The notes: generated from the letters alone by a model not told the origin. A DNA stretch of 64,000 nt from Gnetum montanum (GCA_015680685.1 MNCI01002250.1:103186-167185), one strand, 5' to 3'. Positions 1-13,500 are shown, counted from the stretch's first letter. Numbers and translations: made by a program.

Positions 1-127
1 ACTAAGTTGTTTGTGCACTAAGTAGAACATAGGAAATCATCCACATCATTGGGAAGCTTAAACAAACCCTCAGGATTAATCAGAAGAAAATTTAAACAAC
101 GGTCAATAGCACATCGACAAGATAACA

Positions 128-1790
128 ATGTCTTCTTCTTCTCATAAAAGCACTTCACCACCTAGGGATCACACAAGAGATAGTTAGTGACATAACATAC
201 ATAACCAAGAACCGCCAGTTCCTCAAGAGTATCGGGTAGTGTATACTCATCATGATGATTATATACCTGATTTTACCTTTATCCTCCATCAAGATGAACA
301 ATTACGTTGGCGAGACTTGCAAGGTAACATAGTGTTACCCCTAGATCGGGCAGTCCCTAACATGCTCCTTTGTGCTCTTGCATAAATAGACATGACACAA
401 CTATACGCTGAATATGTTGCAAGTGATTATGACATAAGGGATTACCATCCCATAGTGGCGCAATGTCAATGGGACGCACGGTAGAAGAGTTACCACACAT
501 CATTAAAGGGAAAAGGCCCCCACAATGCTTCACCTATCATAAGAGAAATTAAGGGTGGTGAACCTATCTTAATAGATTCTTCATTAAATGATGTTCCTCC
601 TCCTAATGATGGTGAGGAGGTGGGGTATCATAACCTACACTCCACGATTCACAATCCTAGTTTTGATCCCCACGAACACCAAGTGTTCACTAAGGGAACA
701 CAAACACATGACAAGGGTGGGCATTCTGATAGTCATCACAATTAGGGCCGTAACCACCGAACAGAAGGTAAGAAACATCGTCACGGTGATGGTTCCTCTT
801 CTTCTTCCCCTTCATCACACCATTCGCCCTCTCCTTCAAAATCCGGACGCAGTTACAAAGAGCCTCATCATGAGGATAAGGGTAAGCAAGATGAGAGACC
901 TCGACAAGAGAGTCGAGAGTGAGGACAAGGGCATTCGAGAGAATCAAGGCATGGTAGAAGGGAAAGTAGGGAACCACGTAGGCATCATAGATTTCATGAG
1001 AGGGATGATCATGATGAACCCCTACTAGCAACCTGGAGTATGTGAAATACTATGGAGGTAGTTAGAATACCTACAAGGCACCAAAAAGATAGCTAGATCA
1101 AGAGACTAGACATGAATAATATCCCACGATGGTACAATGTTGATCCGCATAACCACCTACAGGCATTCCACGATGCCCGTGCCTTGCAAAATATTGAAAA
1201 TGAGTGGCAGAAGTTAAAGTTGTTCCCAAGGACACTCATAAAAGAAGCAGAAAGTTGGTACTAGTTCTTAGAACCGAAATCCATTAGACGGTGGAGTACG
1301 ATGCTAGAATTGTTTAACGATAAATACCAAACGTACTCCAGAGTGTCCAACTTGCATAAGCAGATCCAAGGATGGAAGCAGGGTAATCACGAACCCTTGG
1401 ATGCTTCCATGGACCAATATTATGCATTGCTACATCATTTCCTGGGCCATGGGTATGCACAATAGGATCAACTACATCATCTCATAGATGGGCTAAGACA
1501 TGAAACTAGGAGAAACCTTGGAACATATGCCCAAGGGAGATTATATGAACTTAGGTCCCATGAAGTTCATAGATTGTTGGAGCAAGTAGCTAAGAAAGAA
1601 GGGGAGCAACGGAAAAGAGAAAGCATAGAAGAGTATAATTGCCATCCTTCCCTCCAAAAGAGGGGAGTGAGATTCTACGAGGAGGAGAATGAGTCACCAC
1701 TCGAAGAGTTAGTAAATAGAAAAACCTTACCACTTCAAAAGTTAAAAACCAAAGTTTTGGCTTTGAAACCATTTTAAAAATTGTAGAGAA
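128..1790 (+). pseudogene. E1 gag, decayed
   Basis: Gag of the E1 retrotransposon, the structural protein that would form the particle. ATG 128 starts a Ser-rich peptide (MSSSSHKSTSPPRD). One frame then continues to about 1790 through a Ser/His/Arg-rich region (roughly 780-1000) into a retrotransposon-gag core at about 1110-1590 with WYNVDPHNHLQAFHDA, LFNDKYQTYSRVS and EPLDASMDQYYALLHH. In-frame stops, for example after ESWY and GYAQ, look like TGG to TAG and CAG to TAG changes. The core aligns by eye with the gag of element C (40380-40684). A frameshift between about 1780 and 1870 moves the rest of the polyprotein into another frame. Confidence 0.8.
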
Positions 1791-3117
1791 GTCTAAGGAA
1801 CGAAGTAGTGACCATGATAAGAAAAATAAGAGGGATTCAGACCATGCACGTAACAAAGTTAAGGAAAAAATGACTATCATCGATGAGGTTGTGGATTCAG
1901 ATACAGACAATGACGGTGGATGTGAGATATGCCAATATGACCATCCTAAGGGATGTTGCCCAATAATCTCACATCTACAAGAGTCCAGGGTGTATGCACT
2001 CAACCCAAGACTTAACAAATGGTATGCACCCCAGAGGTTACCTTATCCCAAAGGTAACCCAAGGTAGTTCCACCAACCCTTAACGTATTATCCAAGTGGA
2101 ACTCCACCACAACCTATGGAGCAACACTAGTAGTGGAAATACCCACGTTCATGGGGGATGCCACTGCTAAGGCAACAATACCCTTACCGACAAGCGAATC
2201 CATATGGCTACTACGTGAAACAAGCAATCTCTCCACATGACTCTGTTAGTTGTGTGAAACCACCACGTCACTACCAAGTTTGGGAGTATTTTAGGACTCC
2301 TTCTCTTAGAAGAGACACACCACACGCATACCATCCTCTGAATCCATCTGCATCTCTTACACCAGTAGCTCCACCACCAACCGCTCCAACAATGCAAAGG
2401 GTATTCCCCACTCAATCGCAACAACCCAATGTCACAAGGGCTTCAAATCCTCAATTCTTAGTTAGTTCTGACAATCTTATGCTGAAAATACCTTTCTTTA
2501 GAACCAGCAATCCAACTAAGCCCTCACCCTCACAAGCGGTTGAACATCTAAACACCTCCATACCAAATAAAGTTTCAGAACCTTCTTCGACCCAAAAATC
2601 AAGCTCAACGCACACGGTTATGTTAACACATATCGTCACTGACTAGATCAAGGTGGGCCACCTTCCTAGGAAATTCTCTAATCCTGGAAGTCCTCTAATC
2701 TACCTCCAAGTTGCTGAGAATGAACCATGTAAAGCCCTTCTGGACTTAGGTTCCAAAGTCAACTTAATATCACAAAAGATGTACAAAGCCTAGAACCTAC
2801 CTCCACTAAAGAAGAGTACTGTTCGACTTGAGCTGGCCGACCAGTCCATCACTATCCCCTTGGGACTGGTGGAGGACATTGTTACCACTGTGAGTGGTTG
2901 GTCATATCTAGCTGATTTCCTAGTGATTCAGGTAAACAACGGTAAGGGGGACTTCCCAATAATAATGGGAAGAGCATGGCTAAGCACTATAGATGCATGC
3001 CTAGGGATCTGCAATCTTTCCCTGGAAATATCCAAGAAGAACCTCTTTGGAAATATCGAGAAGAAGAAAATTCCATACATTGCGTATAGTGACACCAAGT
3101 GCCATTGCGTGTAGAAA
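1791..3117 (+). pseudogene. E1 gag C-terminal linker and aspartic protease, decayed
   Basis: The same polyprotein continues after the frameshift. A charged stretch and a Cys/His-bearing segment (CEICQYDHPKGCC, about 1921-1960) come first; they may be a degenerate zinc-binding site but are not a clean CCHC knuckle. A Pro/Gln-rich linker (2158-2640) follows, then a retropepsin-like segment with LLDLGSKVNLIS (about 2736-2771) as the catalytic Asp loop and FPIIMGRAWLSTIDA (about 2956-3000) as the conserved C-terminal strand. An aspartic protease in this place would process Gag-Pol. Stops at 2644 and after the protease make it inactive. Confidence 0.7.
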
Positions 3118-4887
3118 TCATGGGTTGTGCGAAGTTTAGCATTGCCTGCATGTGATTGGTGTGCATAAGAAATTAATATACAAAGATGCTTATATGCAGC
3201 AGTCACACGAGAAGAGGACACCCTGTGGCTGATGGCTGATCAAAAGAGTGACTCAATAACATGCATGGAATTAGCTAAGGGAATAACTAGTGCTTACATT
3301 AGAAGCACAGACACACTTGAGTAAGTTTGTTGCCAACTTCCCAACCTTAGCCTTAAAAACATCAACTGGGGGAAGTTGGAAATTCCTGAGAGATTTAAAC
3401 AAGAGCCCCTTGATCTGAAACCATTGCCAATTGGTCTAGAGTACATGACTCTTGAAAATGGAAAACCAGTAATTATCAACATAAAACTTGTTCCCAACTA
3501 AAAAGAAAGACTGCTGAAACTGATAAATAAGTGGTCAAAAGCCTTTACCTGGTCATATCCCAAGTTAACCAGAATAGATCTTAGGATATGCCAGCATAGG
3601 ATTTACACAAACCCCTCCATAAAACCTCAAAAACAACCACAGAGACGATTGAACCCGAAATTGAAACAAATAGTAAAGGAAGAGATAGAACAACTCCTCA
3701 AGGCTGGGTTTATATATCCCATAGCTGACAGTGAATGGGTTAGTCCTCTAGTAATCGTGTCTAAGAAGGGAGGCAAATGGAGGATGTGTATAGATTTTAG
3801 GCTGCTGAACATGGTAACATTCAAGGATCATTTCTCGTTGCCATTTGTTGACCAAGTCTTAGACACTATAGCGGGGCATCGCTATTATAGTTTTCTAGAT
3901 GGGTATAGTGGATATAATCAAATATGAATAGCACCATAAGATCAAGCCAAAACAACATTTACCAGTTCCTGGGGAATGTTTGCATATAAAAAAATGCCAT
4001 TTGGCTTGTGCAATTCTGCTACCACGTTTCAACGTTTAGTTCTAAGCATATTTCAGTAGTAGATAGGGAACGAAATGGAAGTCTTTATGGACGACCTCTC
4101 CACTTATGGGACAAGCTTTGATCAAGCCTTGGACCGATTAAAGCAAGTGCTAAAATGATGTGTAGAAACCAACCTGAAGCTCAACTGACAAAAAAGCCAT
4201 TTGATGGTTCAAGAGGGCGTAGTACTAGGACATAAGATTTCGTAGTCAAGAATAGAGGTAGACTCGGAAAAGGTTAAAGTCATCCAAGGAATCACCCAAC
4301 AACCAGAAACTGTCAAAGACATTCGGTCATTCCTTGGACACACTGGCTACTATAGGAGATTCATTGAGAACTTCTCCAAGATTGCCAAACCATTGGTAGA
4401 ATTAATGAAGAAGGATGCACCATTCGAATGGACCAGGGAATGTGAACGAGCATTCCAAACCCTAAAATAAAGGATTTTGGAAACTCCCATTCTACAAGCC
4501 CCTGACTAGTCTAGACCATTCCATATAATGACTGACGCATCTAATTATGCCTTAGGAGCCATACTAACATAGTTAGATGAACAAAAATGCCCTTATTACA
4601 TCCACTGTGCAAGCAAGAGTATCGTTGGTGCACAACTCTACTACACAACTACAAAAAAGGAATTAATGGTTGTAGTGTTTGCATTGGAAAAATTTAGGCA
4701 CTATGTGTTAGGCTACAAAGTATACATTCATATGGATCATAGTGCAATTAGGTTCCTCATGAACAAGCTAATGATTAGCCCTCGTATTATACGTTGGTTG
4801 GTAATCCTTCAGGAGTTCGACATAACAATTGTAGATCGCAAGGGCACCGAGAACGTAGTTGCAGATCACTTATCTCGATTGCACTAG
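3118..4887 (+). pseudogene. E1 reverse transcriptase and RNase H, decayed
   Basis: The RT finger and palm are at about 3640-4200. Motifs are WVSPLVIVSKKGGKWRMCID, the KDHFSLPF block, YYSFLDGYSGYNQI and the catalytic FMDD at 4084-4095. The RNase H domain follows (about 4500-4887): DASNYALGA, TTKKELMVVVFALEKFRHY, then DHSAIRFLM and GTENVVADHLSRLH, so the main acidic positions are still seen. At least ten in-frame stops break it. Several are recognisable as lost Arg, Gln or Trp codons, such as YNQI-stop-IAP-stop-DQAKTTF near 3925-3950. The frame is otherwise unbroken for 1.7 kb, so decay has been mostly by point change. Confidence 0.9.
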
Positions 4888-6327
4888 GATAGCAAACAGG
4901 ACGAATATGCCATATCTGATTATTTTCCTAAGGAAACTCGCTTTGCTAGTGTAGTGAATAACCAACCCATGGGCATGAATTGGTATAGCAGCATTCTCAC
5001 CTATCTCCTTTCCCAACAAACACCACAAGGGTTGGACTTTAGGAAGAAGCAACAGTTTCTTCATAAAACCAAGTACTTCATGGAGATCAGAGGAAAACTT
5101 TACAAAGTCTGTCCTAATGACTTGGTTCGATGGTGTGTGCCCAATGTGGAACAACTAAGAGTTCTCTAAGATGCTCATGAAGGCCCTTGTGGGGGTCCCT
5201 ATGCAGGGAGACAAATGACTATCAAGATCCTACTTGCAGGATATTACTGGCCAACACTATTTTGGGACATCCATCATTTTGCCCAATCCTATGAGAGCTG
5301 TCAACGTGATGGTGGAATGACTACTAGAATGGAGGGTCCACAACAATGGATTCAACCTTTGGAACCCTTTGACATTTGGGGAATAGACTTTATGGGGCCT
5401 ATTACACCAATGTCTAGTGGGAAAGCTTATATCAACATTGTTGTTGATTATCTAACAAAATGGACTGAAGCAGCTGCTGTAACAGACTACGCATCGTCTA
5501 CAGCTACACGATTTGTACAACAACAAGTCGTAAATAGGTTTGGTGTGCCACGTGTACTTATCTTGGATAACAGAACGCATTTCATGGGTGCAACCTTTTC
5601 AAACTTGATGCAACGCTTAGGGGTTAAACATAAATTGACTACACCTTATCACCCCCAAGCTAATGGCCAAGCCGAGGTCACCAATCGGGAGATTACTAGA
5701 ATATTAACAAGGAAAATTAGCAAATATAGGCGAGATTGGAGCACTAAACTAAACGATGCTCTTTGGGCATACTGCTCCACTTGAAAACTCCCTACAGGCT
5801 ATTCTCCTTATGAATTAGTATACAGAAAACTCCCAAAGCTTCCAATTTAAACCAAGCTCTGTACACTTTCCATGGCATGTGACCTCCACCTTGATCTTGA
5901 TCTAGCACAAAAACAAATATTGGCAACTCTAAACATGCTAGAAGAGAACCAATTGGTTGCCCTATCATCAAACGAGTTGCACAAGGCACATAATAAGCAA
6001 TGCCATGACTTAAGAATTTGAAAGGCTAAGTACCAACCAGGAGATAAGGTCCTTTATTGGAACCCCATGCATGTACCACAACACACAAAATTTCAAACAT
6101 TGTTGGAAGGACCTTACATTATTTATACAACCTTCCCCTCAGGAGCCATGACAATATACAAGCCTGAAAGCCCTGATAAAAGATTACTAGTCAATGTGCA
6201 ACAAACAAAACCCTTCCATGAACTAAGAACAGCAAATGCAAATTACACCTCTGATAGCGGACGACCTCACTCGTTATTTCGAATCTCTCCCTTTCAATTC
6301 AGTCATGGGGGAGATGGCCACCTGTGA
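4888..6327 (+). pseudogene. E1 integrase, decayed
   Basis: Integrase would join element cDNA to the host genome. The zinc-binding N-terminus is damaged: DAHEGPCGGPYAGRQM (about 5170-5217) keeps the first His but has Tyr where the second His is expected, and SYESCQRDGG keeps one of two Cys. The catalytic core shows WGIDFMGPI (Asp, about 5391), LDNRTHFMG (Asp, about 5564) and AEVTNREI (Glu, about 5675), so the DDE triad is visible. The C-terminal part has KAKYQPGDKVLYWN and ends near FSHGGDGHL at TGA 6325. Stops lie inside the core C-terminus (5782) and tail (5850, 6021). The tail is homologous to the D remnant at 24959-25398. Confidence 0.88.
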
Positions 6328-7788
6328 TAATCAATTGAGGCCCTCAGTTCTTTTTAAGTTTTTGTTTTACACATTTTTGTTTTACAAACTTCTTTAACTT
6401 TTTTTGTTTTTGTTTTACAACATCATTTATATTTTTTCTTTTATTTGTGTGTGTATGTATGTGTCTTATCCATTTTGTTAAGTTTGTCACCCAATAAGTG
6501 TTATTAATGATGGTATGAACTGTTTTCTATTGGTTGATAATGTTTGGTTTTTACCTTTAAGTTACAATGTTGATACTAAGGTATGGTTCTTTTAATATAG
6601 TAGGCAATGAGTCCACATCATCCATGCACCCATAAATTTCTATGGTCTCTCTTGGCTTGGAACTGTACAGTCCCTTTCTTCAAAATAATAAGAACTATCA
6701 ACAAATCGGTGATTGAGCATTTCTCAAACTAAGGAAGGACTCAAGGATTGAAAAGGGTGTGGCTTCAAGGGAACTTGATGCATTTTTGTTGGTCATTCTC
6801 TTAGGTGCTTCAATGTTTTCTTCTTGAGTTTTCTTACCATTTCGACAATTGCCACATTATCGGGAAGTCGAGTAAATAAAAATAATAAGTCTTTGCATGG
6901 TGTGGTTCTCACGACAAAACACAAAAAAAAAGAGAAATAGTGAGGATTCAAAGCACACCTTTTAGACAAAATAATCTTTGGGCTACAAGCACTAGTTATG
7001 GAACTAAAATAAACATGTTCCCTCTAACTAAGGCCCTTCTCGCTTCCTATTCTCTCCTGCTTAGTTTCGGCGGAATGGTTGTGGCTCTTTGGTGAAGGCA
7101 TTCTTGTTACTTCAAGTGGATGGATGGGCCAAATGTATTAATGCGAAGTCACTAAATGTGGTTTTTTTGAGGCTAGATTTCGAATGGGATTTACTAAGTT
7201 ACATTAATCATTAAATACACAAGGGGCTGTACACCACCTTGTTCTTGAGATTTCATTCCATTCTCTTCTTTCCATCCTTCTTCCCCATTTATCACCTCAT
7301 TGTCGCTTGTATCAATAGTCCATATCTTGGTGGATGCATTGTTTTCTTTTTAGTAAATTCTTGTGGTTAAGACTTTAACTCTTGTCTCCAAATGACATTC
7401 CTAGAGCCTACGGACTCTTTGAATGTGGAATTGTCAGGGCATTAAGGGCATGAGCCTGCTTTGGGAAGGACACACTGACATTCCTCTTTTGGTGCATTCG
7501 TTAATTTCTTTCCTTTAAAAATTTTCGCAATCATCATCTCTTTTGTTCATCTCCCTCTTTGACATCCATTTTATTGGCGTTGTCATTTTTTCTTTTTCTT
7601 CATCTTTCTTATTCCTTCTCTTTTTCCATTCTCTCACTACCGGAGGTTCACGATTAGTCATGGGGGTCCTAGTCCACTTTTTTCGATTTTCTCCTAACCC
7701 CTACACCTTGGGTAGTCATCATTAGCATATTTCCAGATCCACATCAGCCATACCATAACTCAGCCAATGGACCTTACACTTAGACAAG
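6328..7788 (+). other. E1 non-coding 3' region, first part
   Basis: No convincing gene. This is the stretch between pol and the 3' LTR of E1, cut at 7788 by element A and continued at 23833. It aligns by eye with 25399-27405 (D) and 41753-43100 (C): a GGGTGTGGCTTCAAGGGA block near 6758, a block around TTTGGGAAGGACAC near 7460, and poly-pyrimidine runs near 7580-7640. An extra AGTCATGGGGG copy lies at 7656-7666. ORFs of 60-86 codons here have no recognisable content. Confidence 0.65.
7784..7788. repeat. Target site duplication, left side of element A
   Basis: ACAAG precedes the TG that opens the 5' LTR of element A. GCAAG at 23828-23832 follows the CA that closes the 3' LTR. Four of five bases match and the odd one is an A/G transition, as expected for an old Ty3/gypsy 5-bp duplication. 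Confidence 0.7.
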
Positions 7789-9783
7789 TGAAAACACCAC
7801 AAAATTTTGGCCTAGCACTTTCAGACAAGATTCAAGCTAAGTCATGCAGCCACCCAAGCATGAATACAGCATGACCAAACTTGGAGGCCTCCGAAATAGC
7901 CCCCGATGATTCACAATTCAACAAGCAAGGTCCCCCCAGGGCCCACAGGCAAATGCACCAACTTCCAGCATCCAAAATCAAAAGTTCTAGGCTCAAAATG
8001 CTTGGTTTTTGCTAAGAAAACTTTGGTTACTCTATGGCTTACATTGCACAGCGTAAGGATCAATGTAACCAGCATTTGGAGCCCCAAAACTAAGACAAAA
8101 TAGGCTGAAATCGAGCACAAGGACCCCCCCATGACCTTCATCAAGGCCCCCAGCAGCTCCCAGCCTCCAGAAAATCAAAATTTGGGTCTTAAATAAGGTA
8201 TTTTTAGTTGATTACGCTAGAGCTACATTTTCATACGCTGCACAACGCATGAACAACGTGACCAAGCTAAAATAGCCCAATTCAGGTGTCTCAAGGCAAA
8301 CGTTTCACATGGATTCGACTCTCGAGGGCTGGGTAGTAGTTATGTATGATCAGAAGCTTAGAAACTCAAAGATTGGCCCTCAAATGATGCATTCTTTAGT
8401 TCATACACTGAGCTTATGCTGCACAACGTAACCAAGAAAAAATAGGGCAAAACAAGAAGTTTTAGGCAGCATCTTTGACACCAGAGCAACCCACAAGGAC
8501 TGGTAGCACTTATACTTGTTGAAAGGCTTCAAAAACTCCAAATTTGGGCCTCAAATGTGCCATTTTGACTTGATTACGCTGGGGTTACTTTTTCATACGC
8601 TGCACAGTGTATGAACAACGTAACCACACAAAACAAGCCCAAAACTACATTAAAATGAGTTAAAATATAGCATCTGGAGCACCCTAGAGGACAAGCAGCA
8701 CTCAGGCATTAAGAAACAAGCATCATCGTACAGAACCTAGCTTCAGATATGGCAGTTTCTCTTGGTCACGTTGAGGATTACGTTGGCCAACGTAAGCCCA
8801 ATGTAACCAACCCAAAGTGATCCAAAATAGCATCAAATCCAAGGTAAAATCAACTCAAATTTGACCTGCAGAACCCTCCAGACATCAAACATGTAGATCT
8901 ACCTTTAGAACAAGCTTCATAGGTCAAAATTAGGTTCAAAATGCACTATTTTTGCTACACACGCTGAGCAGTGTATGGCAGCGTATGATACAGCATGTGC
9001 ACTTGTGACGTTGAATTCCCATACGCTGGACACTAGACGAGAATGTTGAGACACGCCAGAGCTTGCTAGGACACGCTGATGAAGAAAACAGCACACCAGA
9101 GCATAGATCCAAAGGTCAGAGATAATTCTTTATTTTAACATAAAGATTCTTTTGTAAATTTCAAATTCTTTCAGTGTGCCAAGTTCATACGCTATGGGTT
9201 TCATACACTAGCATAAAAGTTGGTCATGCTAGACACTGTACACTGTAACATTTCGTGCATCCAGTCAACACACACACTTATCACCTAATCCAAATTTTTC
9301 TCACCCCGCAGCCACTGATCTTCTCCCAAATCTGAATCTCAAGCCCAAAATCCTATAAATCTCTTATTTTCCACTAGATCGAGGTTGGAAAATCATAATC
9401 TCATACACTGAGGAAATCTGGGCATCAATCTCATATGCTGGGCTTCATACAGACTTAGATGTTGTACACCTGCAATCCAAAAAACCTGCATCTTCCCAGC
9501 ATCCATTCTCATCCATCAGGGCTAAACTTCTGCCTTGCGACCAATCCGCGACTGTGTTCTGCTTGGTGCAAATTTTTTGCATTTGTTTATGTATAACCCA
9601 ACGCATCACAATTGTGTATGTTTGGGAAACTCCTCTTTTGATATGTGTGCAGACCATTCAAGGCACTCTACCTCTGTTAATTTCCAACTTGCCCTCAGGC
9701 AAAGGCAGGGTCTTACTATTTTGTCCGTAGATCTCTTGGCATCTGTTCATTCCAGCCTCTTGCCGATAATTTCTGACGGTACA
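7789..9783 (+). repeat. 5' LTR of element A
   Basis: The LTR starts TGAAAACACCACAAAATTTT and ends ...GGTACA, and it matches 21709-23827 throughout. It holds near-palindromes of the CATACGCTG-CA-CAGCGTATG type at 8232-8251 and 8594-8613, and a TATA box at 9354-9360. The R/U5 part (about 9420-9783) is conserved with the LTR of element B, for example GGCAGGGTCTTACTATT beside GGTAGGGTCTTCTATG in B. Many differences from the 3' copy are C/T or G/A, so the insertion is old. Confidence 0.88.
9354..9360 (+). promoter_or_regulatory. TATA box of the element A LTR promoter
   Basis: TATAAAT in the context AAAATCCTATAAATCTC. The same spot in the 3' LTR reads CCTATAAATCTCC (about 23396), and element B has GTATAAAAATC at the equivalent place (46788 and 63123). 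Conservation in all four LTRs supports it as the sense promoter. Confidence 0.6.
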
Positions 9784-9789
9784 GTAAAT

Positions 9790-9806
9790 TGGTACTAGAA
9801 GGAGGG
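9790..9806 (+). other. Primer binding site of element A
   Basis: TGGTACTAGAAGGAGGG starts six bases after the 5' LTR end. Element B has the better preserved TGGCGCTAGAAGGAGGG at 47387-47403. TGG is the usual complement of a tRNA CCA end. I cannot name the tRNA without a search. Confidence 0.6.
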
Positions 9807-10538
9807 TCATTTCTCTGTTAGATCCACCTCTTAGTATCCCAGATCCAGCGTTCACATGCTATTGTAATTGCCAGTGTTCCTACGCTGCCTTGTTCCCAGT
9901 GTTCAGGTGTTGTTTCCTACTGATAAATCCTATTTTCCTGTCCAGACGTTGTTTCATATTTTTCCAGGCACATTCCTGCTTAAATCACAGCATCCTGCAC
10001 CTTCCTCTCTTAGATCCAGACACTGCCCATAGCGTCCTACACTCTTTGCTAGTTTCAAAAATTGTTTACAGCGTCCCTCATCCTTATCTCTCTTTTCTGA
10101 TGCTATTCACAACGTCTAGATCTAAGTTTTCTTCTCAGACGCTGCATCCAGCACTTAGTTTTCTCACCCAGACATCCCTTCCAGCGTCCATAAGCTATTC
10201 TACAGGTCAGACGCTGCACCATCATTCATTTATATTTCAACATTTCTGTTTATATGCCACACGCTATATTACACCACTCCTTTGGTTTTCACACCCTATT
10301 TTTCTTAACATTAGCACCATATGCTGCTCCTCACCTTGCCTTATACGCTGTGCACATTAATTATATGCTATACCTCTTGAAACTCCTTGTACGCTGCTTC
10401 TGGTGTGCATACGCTGCAGTACATTTTTACATGCCGCATTCCTTTGTACGTTGTTCAACACTTAACCATATCTTCTCTCTCTGACACTTAGTCATTTATT
10501 TTCTTTCTATTACGCTGTTACATCTAGACACTTTGACA
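9807..10538 (+). other. Leader of element A with repeated ACGCTG/CAGCGT words
   Basis: No gene. This untranslated leader between PBS and gag is T/C-rich and has a dozen or more copies of (T)ACGCTG or diverged forms such as ACGCTGCA, ACGCTATA and ACGTTG. Decayed CpG (TG, CA) explains much of the variation. Element B has a denser version at 47430-48010. ORFs here (9890-10360, 10254-10484) look like chance open frames in pyrimidine-rich DNA. Confidence 0.55.
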
Positions 10539-13500
10539 ATGGACCCTGTGCACACCAACACCTCTGCCTTGCCTGCCTTCGACGTCGATGCCTTAGTCTC
10601 GAACCCCGTGACCACCACTGAACCCATAGTGGCTCATGGCGATATTAACCCCTATGGGCCATCTCATCGGTCACTAAGACTACAAGGTAGAGATCCCTCA
10701 TTCACAATTCGGACCCTGAGCAATACAACTTTATATGTGTCAAGATCTAGGCTAACTTGGCCATTGACCAAACAAAACTAGACATAAAGAGACACTATGA
10801 GATCATCAACAAAGGAGGTCATGAATTCATTCCCACCCCCTACGACATCATCCCACTCTCCGAATACCACCACAAACTCATCTCCCAGCTTCTTATGGCA
10901 AGGAGTCAAGCCCCACGACAACCTGCCATAGAGCCCCAACGCGAAGATGAGGAGGATGACTTTGCCACACAATTTGAACATGGGGACTCATACCACACAC
11001 TTAGTCCTCATGCTCAATTTAATCTATTACTCCATCCCTACTTAGGAGAAACCGTTCCACTTCAAGCATCCACCAGCACTCAGGCACCTGTTTCTCAACA
11101 GGAAGCCTCAACCTTCACCCTCGCTTTCCCCTCTCTATTTGACCTGTCCACCTCTACTATCCCTCTGGTTAGAACATCACCATCTCTATCTTCAATGCAA
11201 CCTCAACCATTCCCTCCTCAAACAAACACCGCATCCGCATTCAAGCCCCAAGTAATTGGGATGCCTTCCATCATACTTGCCTCCACATCTATACACTTCA
11301 TCCCACGAGTGCAGGTTCATACCACACCCTCAGCTCCTCTAGTACAACACCAGGTACAAAGTCTCCCTTTGCAACCCACAGTTGGGCAATGGCTTGTCCT
11401 AGTTGTCCAGTCACAACAATCTGTTCCACAACCCACAATTGGCTGATGGCCTGCCTGTGTTGCTCAACCACAACAACAACAACAACAACCTACACCTTAC
11501 AGTATGCCATCCTTAGTAGCACCCATTGTAAATATTCCACAAGTGCAACCTTCAACCACTCAACTTTCTTCTTTCCCACCCACTATACAACAATCTAACT
11601 TGCATACTACATAACATAACCAACCTGCTGCTTCACCTAGTGCCCAAGACTAGGCCGAAGCTAAAAAAATTATGCAGGAGCTAACTGATGAGGTAAAATG
11701 CGTCAAAACCGCTAACAATGAAGAGCTTAAAGTATTAGACTTTTACCAAGATGATCCTATTAGCTCTTTCGTCCCACCACTAACCTTACCCAAAGGAGTT
11801 TCTTTGCCTCAACTAACCAAATACAACGGGGAAGGAGACCCTAATGCCCATCTAGTCACATTTAAACTAGAATGCCTCTTGCTTCAAGCCTAGCCCCACA
11901 CAATCTTACATGTGTTCATCATGTCCCTCACTGTAAGAGCATTAGACTCGTACTAAGCCTTGCCTCGTAACTCAATATCCTCTTTGGAGGATCTCTTACA
12001 CCAATTCGTTACCAGGTTGAAATACAACCTGAAGCAACCTTGGACAGTTTGATATAGGTAAAACAAGCACCGCTTGAACATGTACAAAAATTCATCCAAA
12101 GATGGAGTGCTGCACTCAACGAACTTCATGAGCCAATCCCAAAAACATACCTTCTTACGATTCTTAAAGGATCCATGAACAATTTTGTCAAATCAAAACT
12201 ATACTATCTAAATGTGCACACTCTAAGCCAAGCTTTTGTACAGATTAAAAACATAGAAGAGGAAGCCCAAAATAGCCATGACCCTGCTTACTCAGCCTTT
12301 AAAAATCAACACACTAAAAAAGATAAAGAAAAGGATAAAACAACAGTAGCAGTAGTAGCGGAGACTCAACCTACCAACATGGGACAGCAAGGTAAACCAC
12401 CTACTACTCCCATTAACTATGAGAGAACCACTTCTGCACACATACTTGAACCATCTACCATGCAAGCTACTAACAGGGGTCATGCATGTATGTTTGAGAG
12501 GAAAGACCCTGCTCAATACACATCACTCCCCATGAAGCCTTCCCAGTTGTTAGATCAAATTTTGAAGGTTGGGGGCATTAAACACAAGTAGTTGTCTCCA
12601 CTGGTAGCCTAGAAACATGACCAACTCTGTGAATTGGTCAAAAACCCAAGCTTGGCAACACCAAATGAGCCTCCTGTTCCAAGAGGCTTTAGACTAGATC
12701 GATTTTGCGAGTACCATCAACGGAATGGGCATGGTACTGATTATTGTTTCACCCTCAAACAAGACATACAACATATGATTAATAGGGGTGAAATAACATT
12801 TGACGATGCCAACCCTGTTAAACCATAGAATCAATCTATGGGTGTGTACAAAGATCCCCTTAATACTAAGGAAGCTCCTTACGTTATTAACACGATCCAT
12901 GTCGGAAATGAACAAGGAATGCCCAGAAAACCTTTCATGATTTTTGTCCCTCCTACAATGTCAACATCATCCCTGCAATCTTTGTACCCCACATACAATC
13001 CGCCTAGACCTCAAAAACCATTTGTCATTCGTGTACCCACTGCCAATGCAACTGCAAATGTGCAACAGCCTACCCGGCCCACTCCCTTTGTGGTCCAAGT
13101 GCCACCCTCAGTTGCAACCACAGAGGTACAACCACAAAACTGACCAACTCCCTTTGTAATCAGGGTACCCAAACACCCTAATCTTCAACCTTCTACTCCT
13201 CACCCACAAACCAAACTAACCCCATTCATCATCAGGGTGCCTAAACACCTTGAGACACAACCACCTCCAACTGTTCAACTATAACCCCGACCCACTCCAT
13301 TCATAATCTGGGTCCCAAAACAACCCTATGTTCAAGCTCCAACGGTTCCCCCACGACCTTCGCAAGAATGCCTCACCGACAGACTTACTAGGGAATAGTT
13401 GGAAAAAGAATGTCAAAGTCTTGAATTGGGGCCACCGAAACCCACTCCCTTAAATGCTGTACCTATGGATTTGACAACTGATGAGCCAAGCACAAGTCAC

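Noticed and set aside
588-1028. A 146-codon ORF
   Set aside because: It lies in another frame over the E1 gag. The gag frame itself (Ser/His/Arg-rich, leading into the gag core) continues through this region with stops.
9890-10484. Two overlapping ORFs (156 and 76 codons) before gag of element A
   Set aside because: They lie in the pyrimidine-rich leader with repeated ACGCTG words. The composition explains the open frames and the equivalent leader of B has no matching protein.
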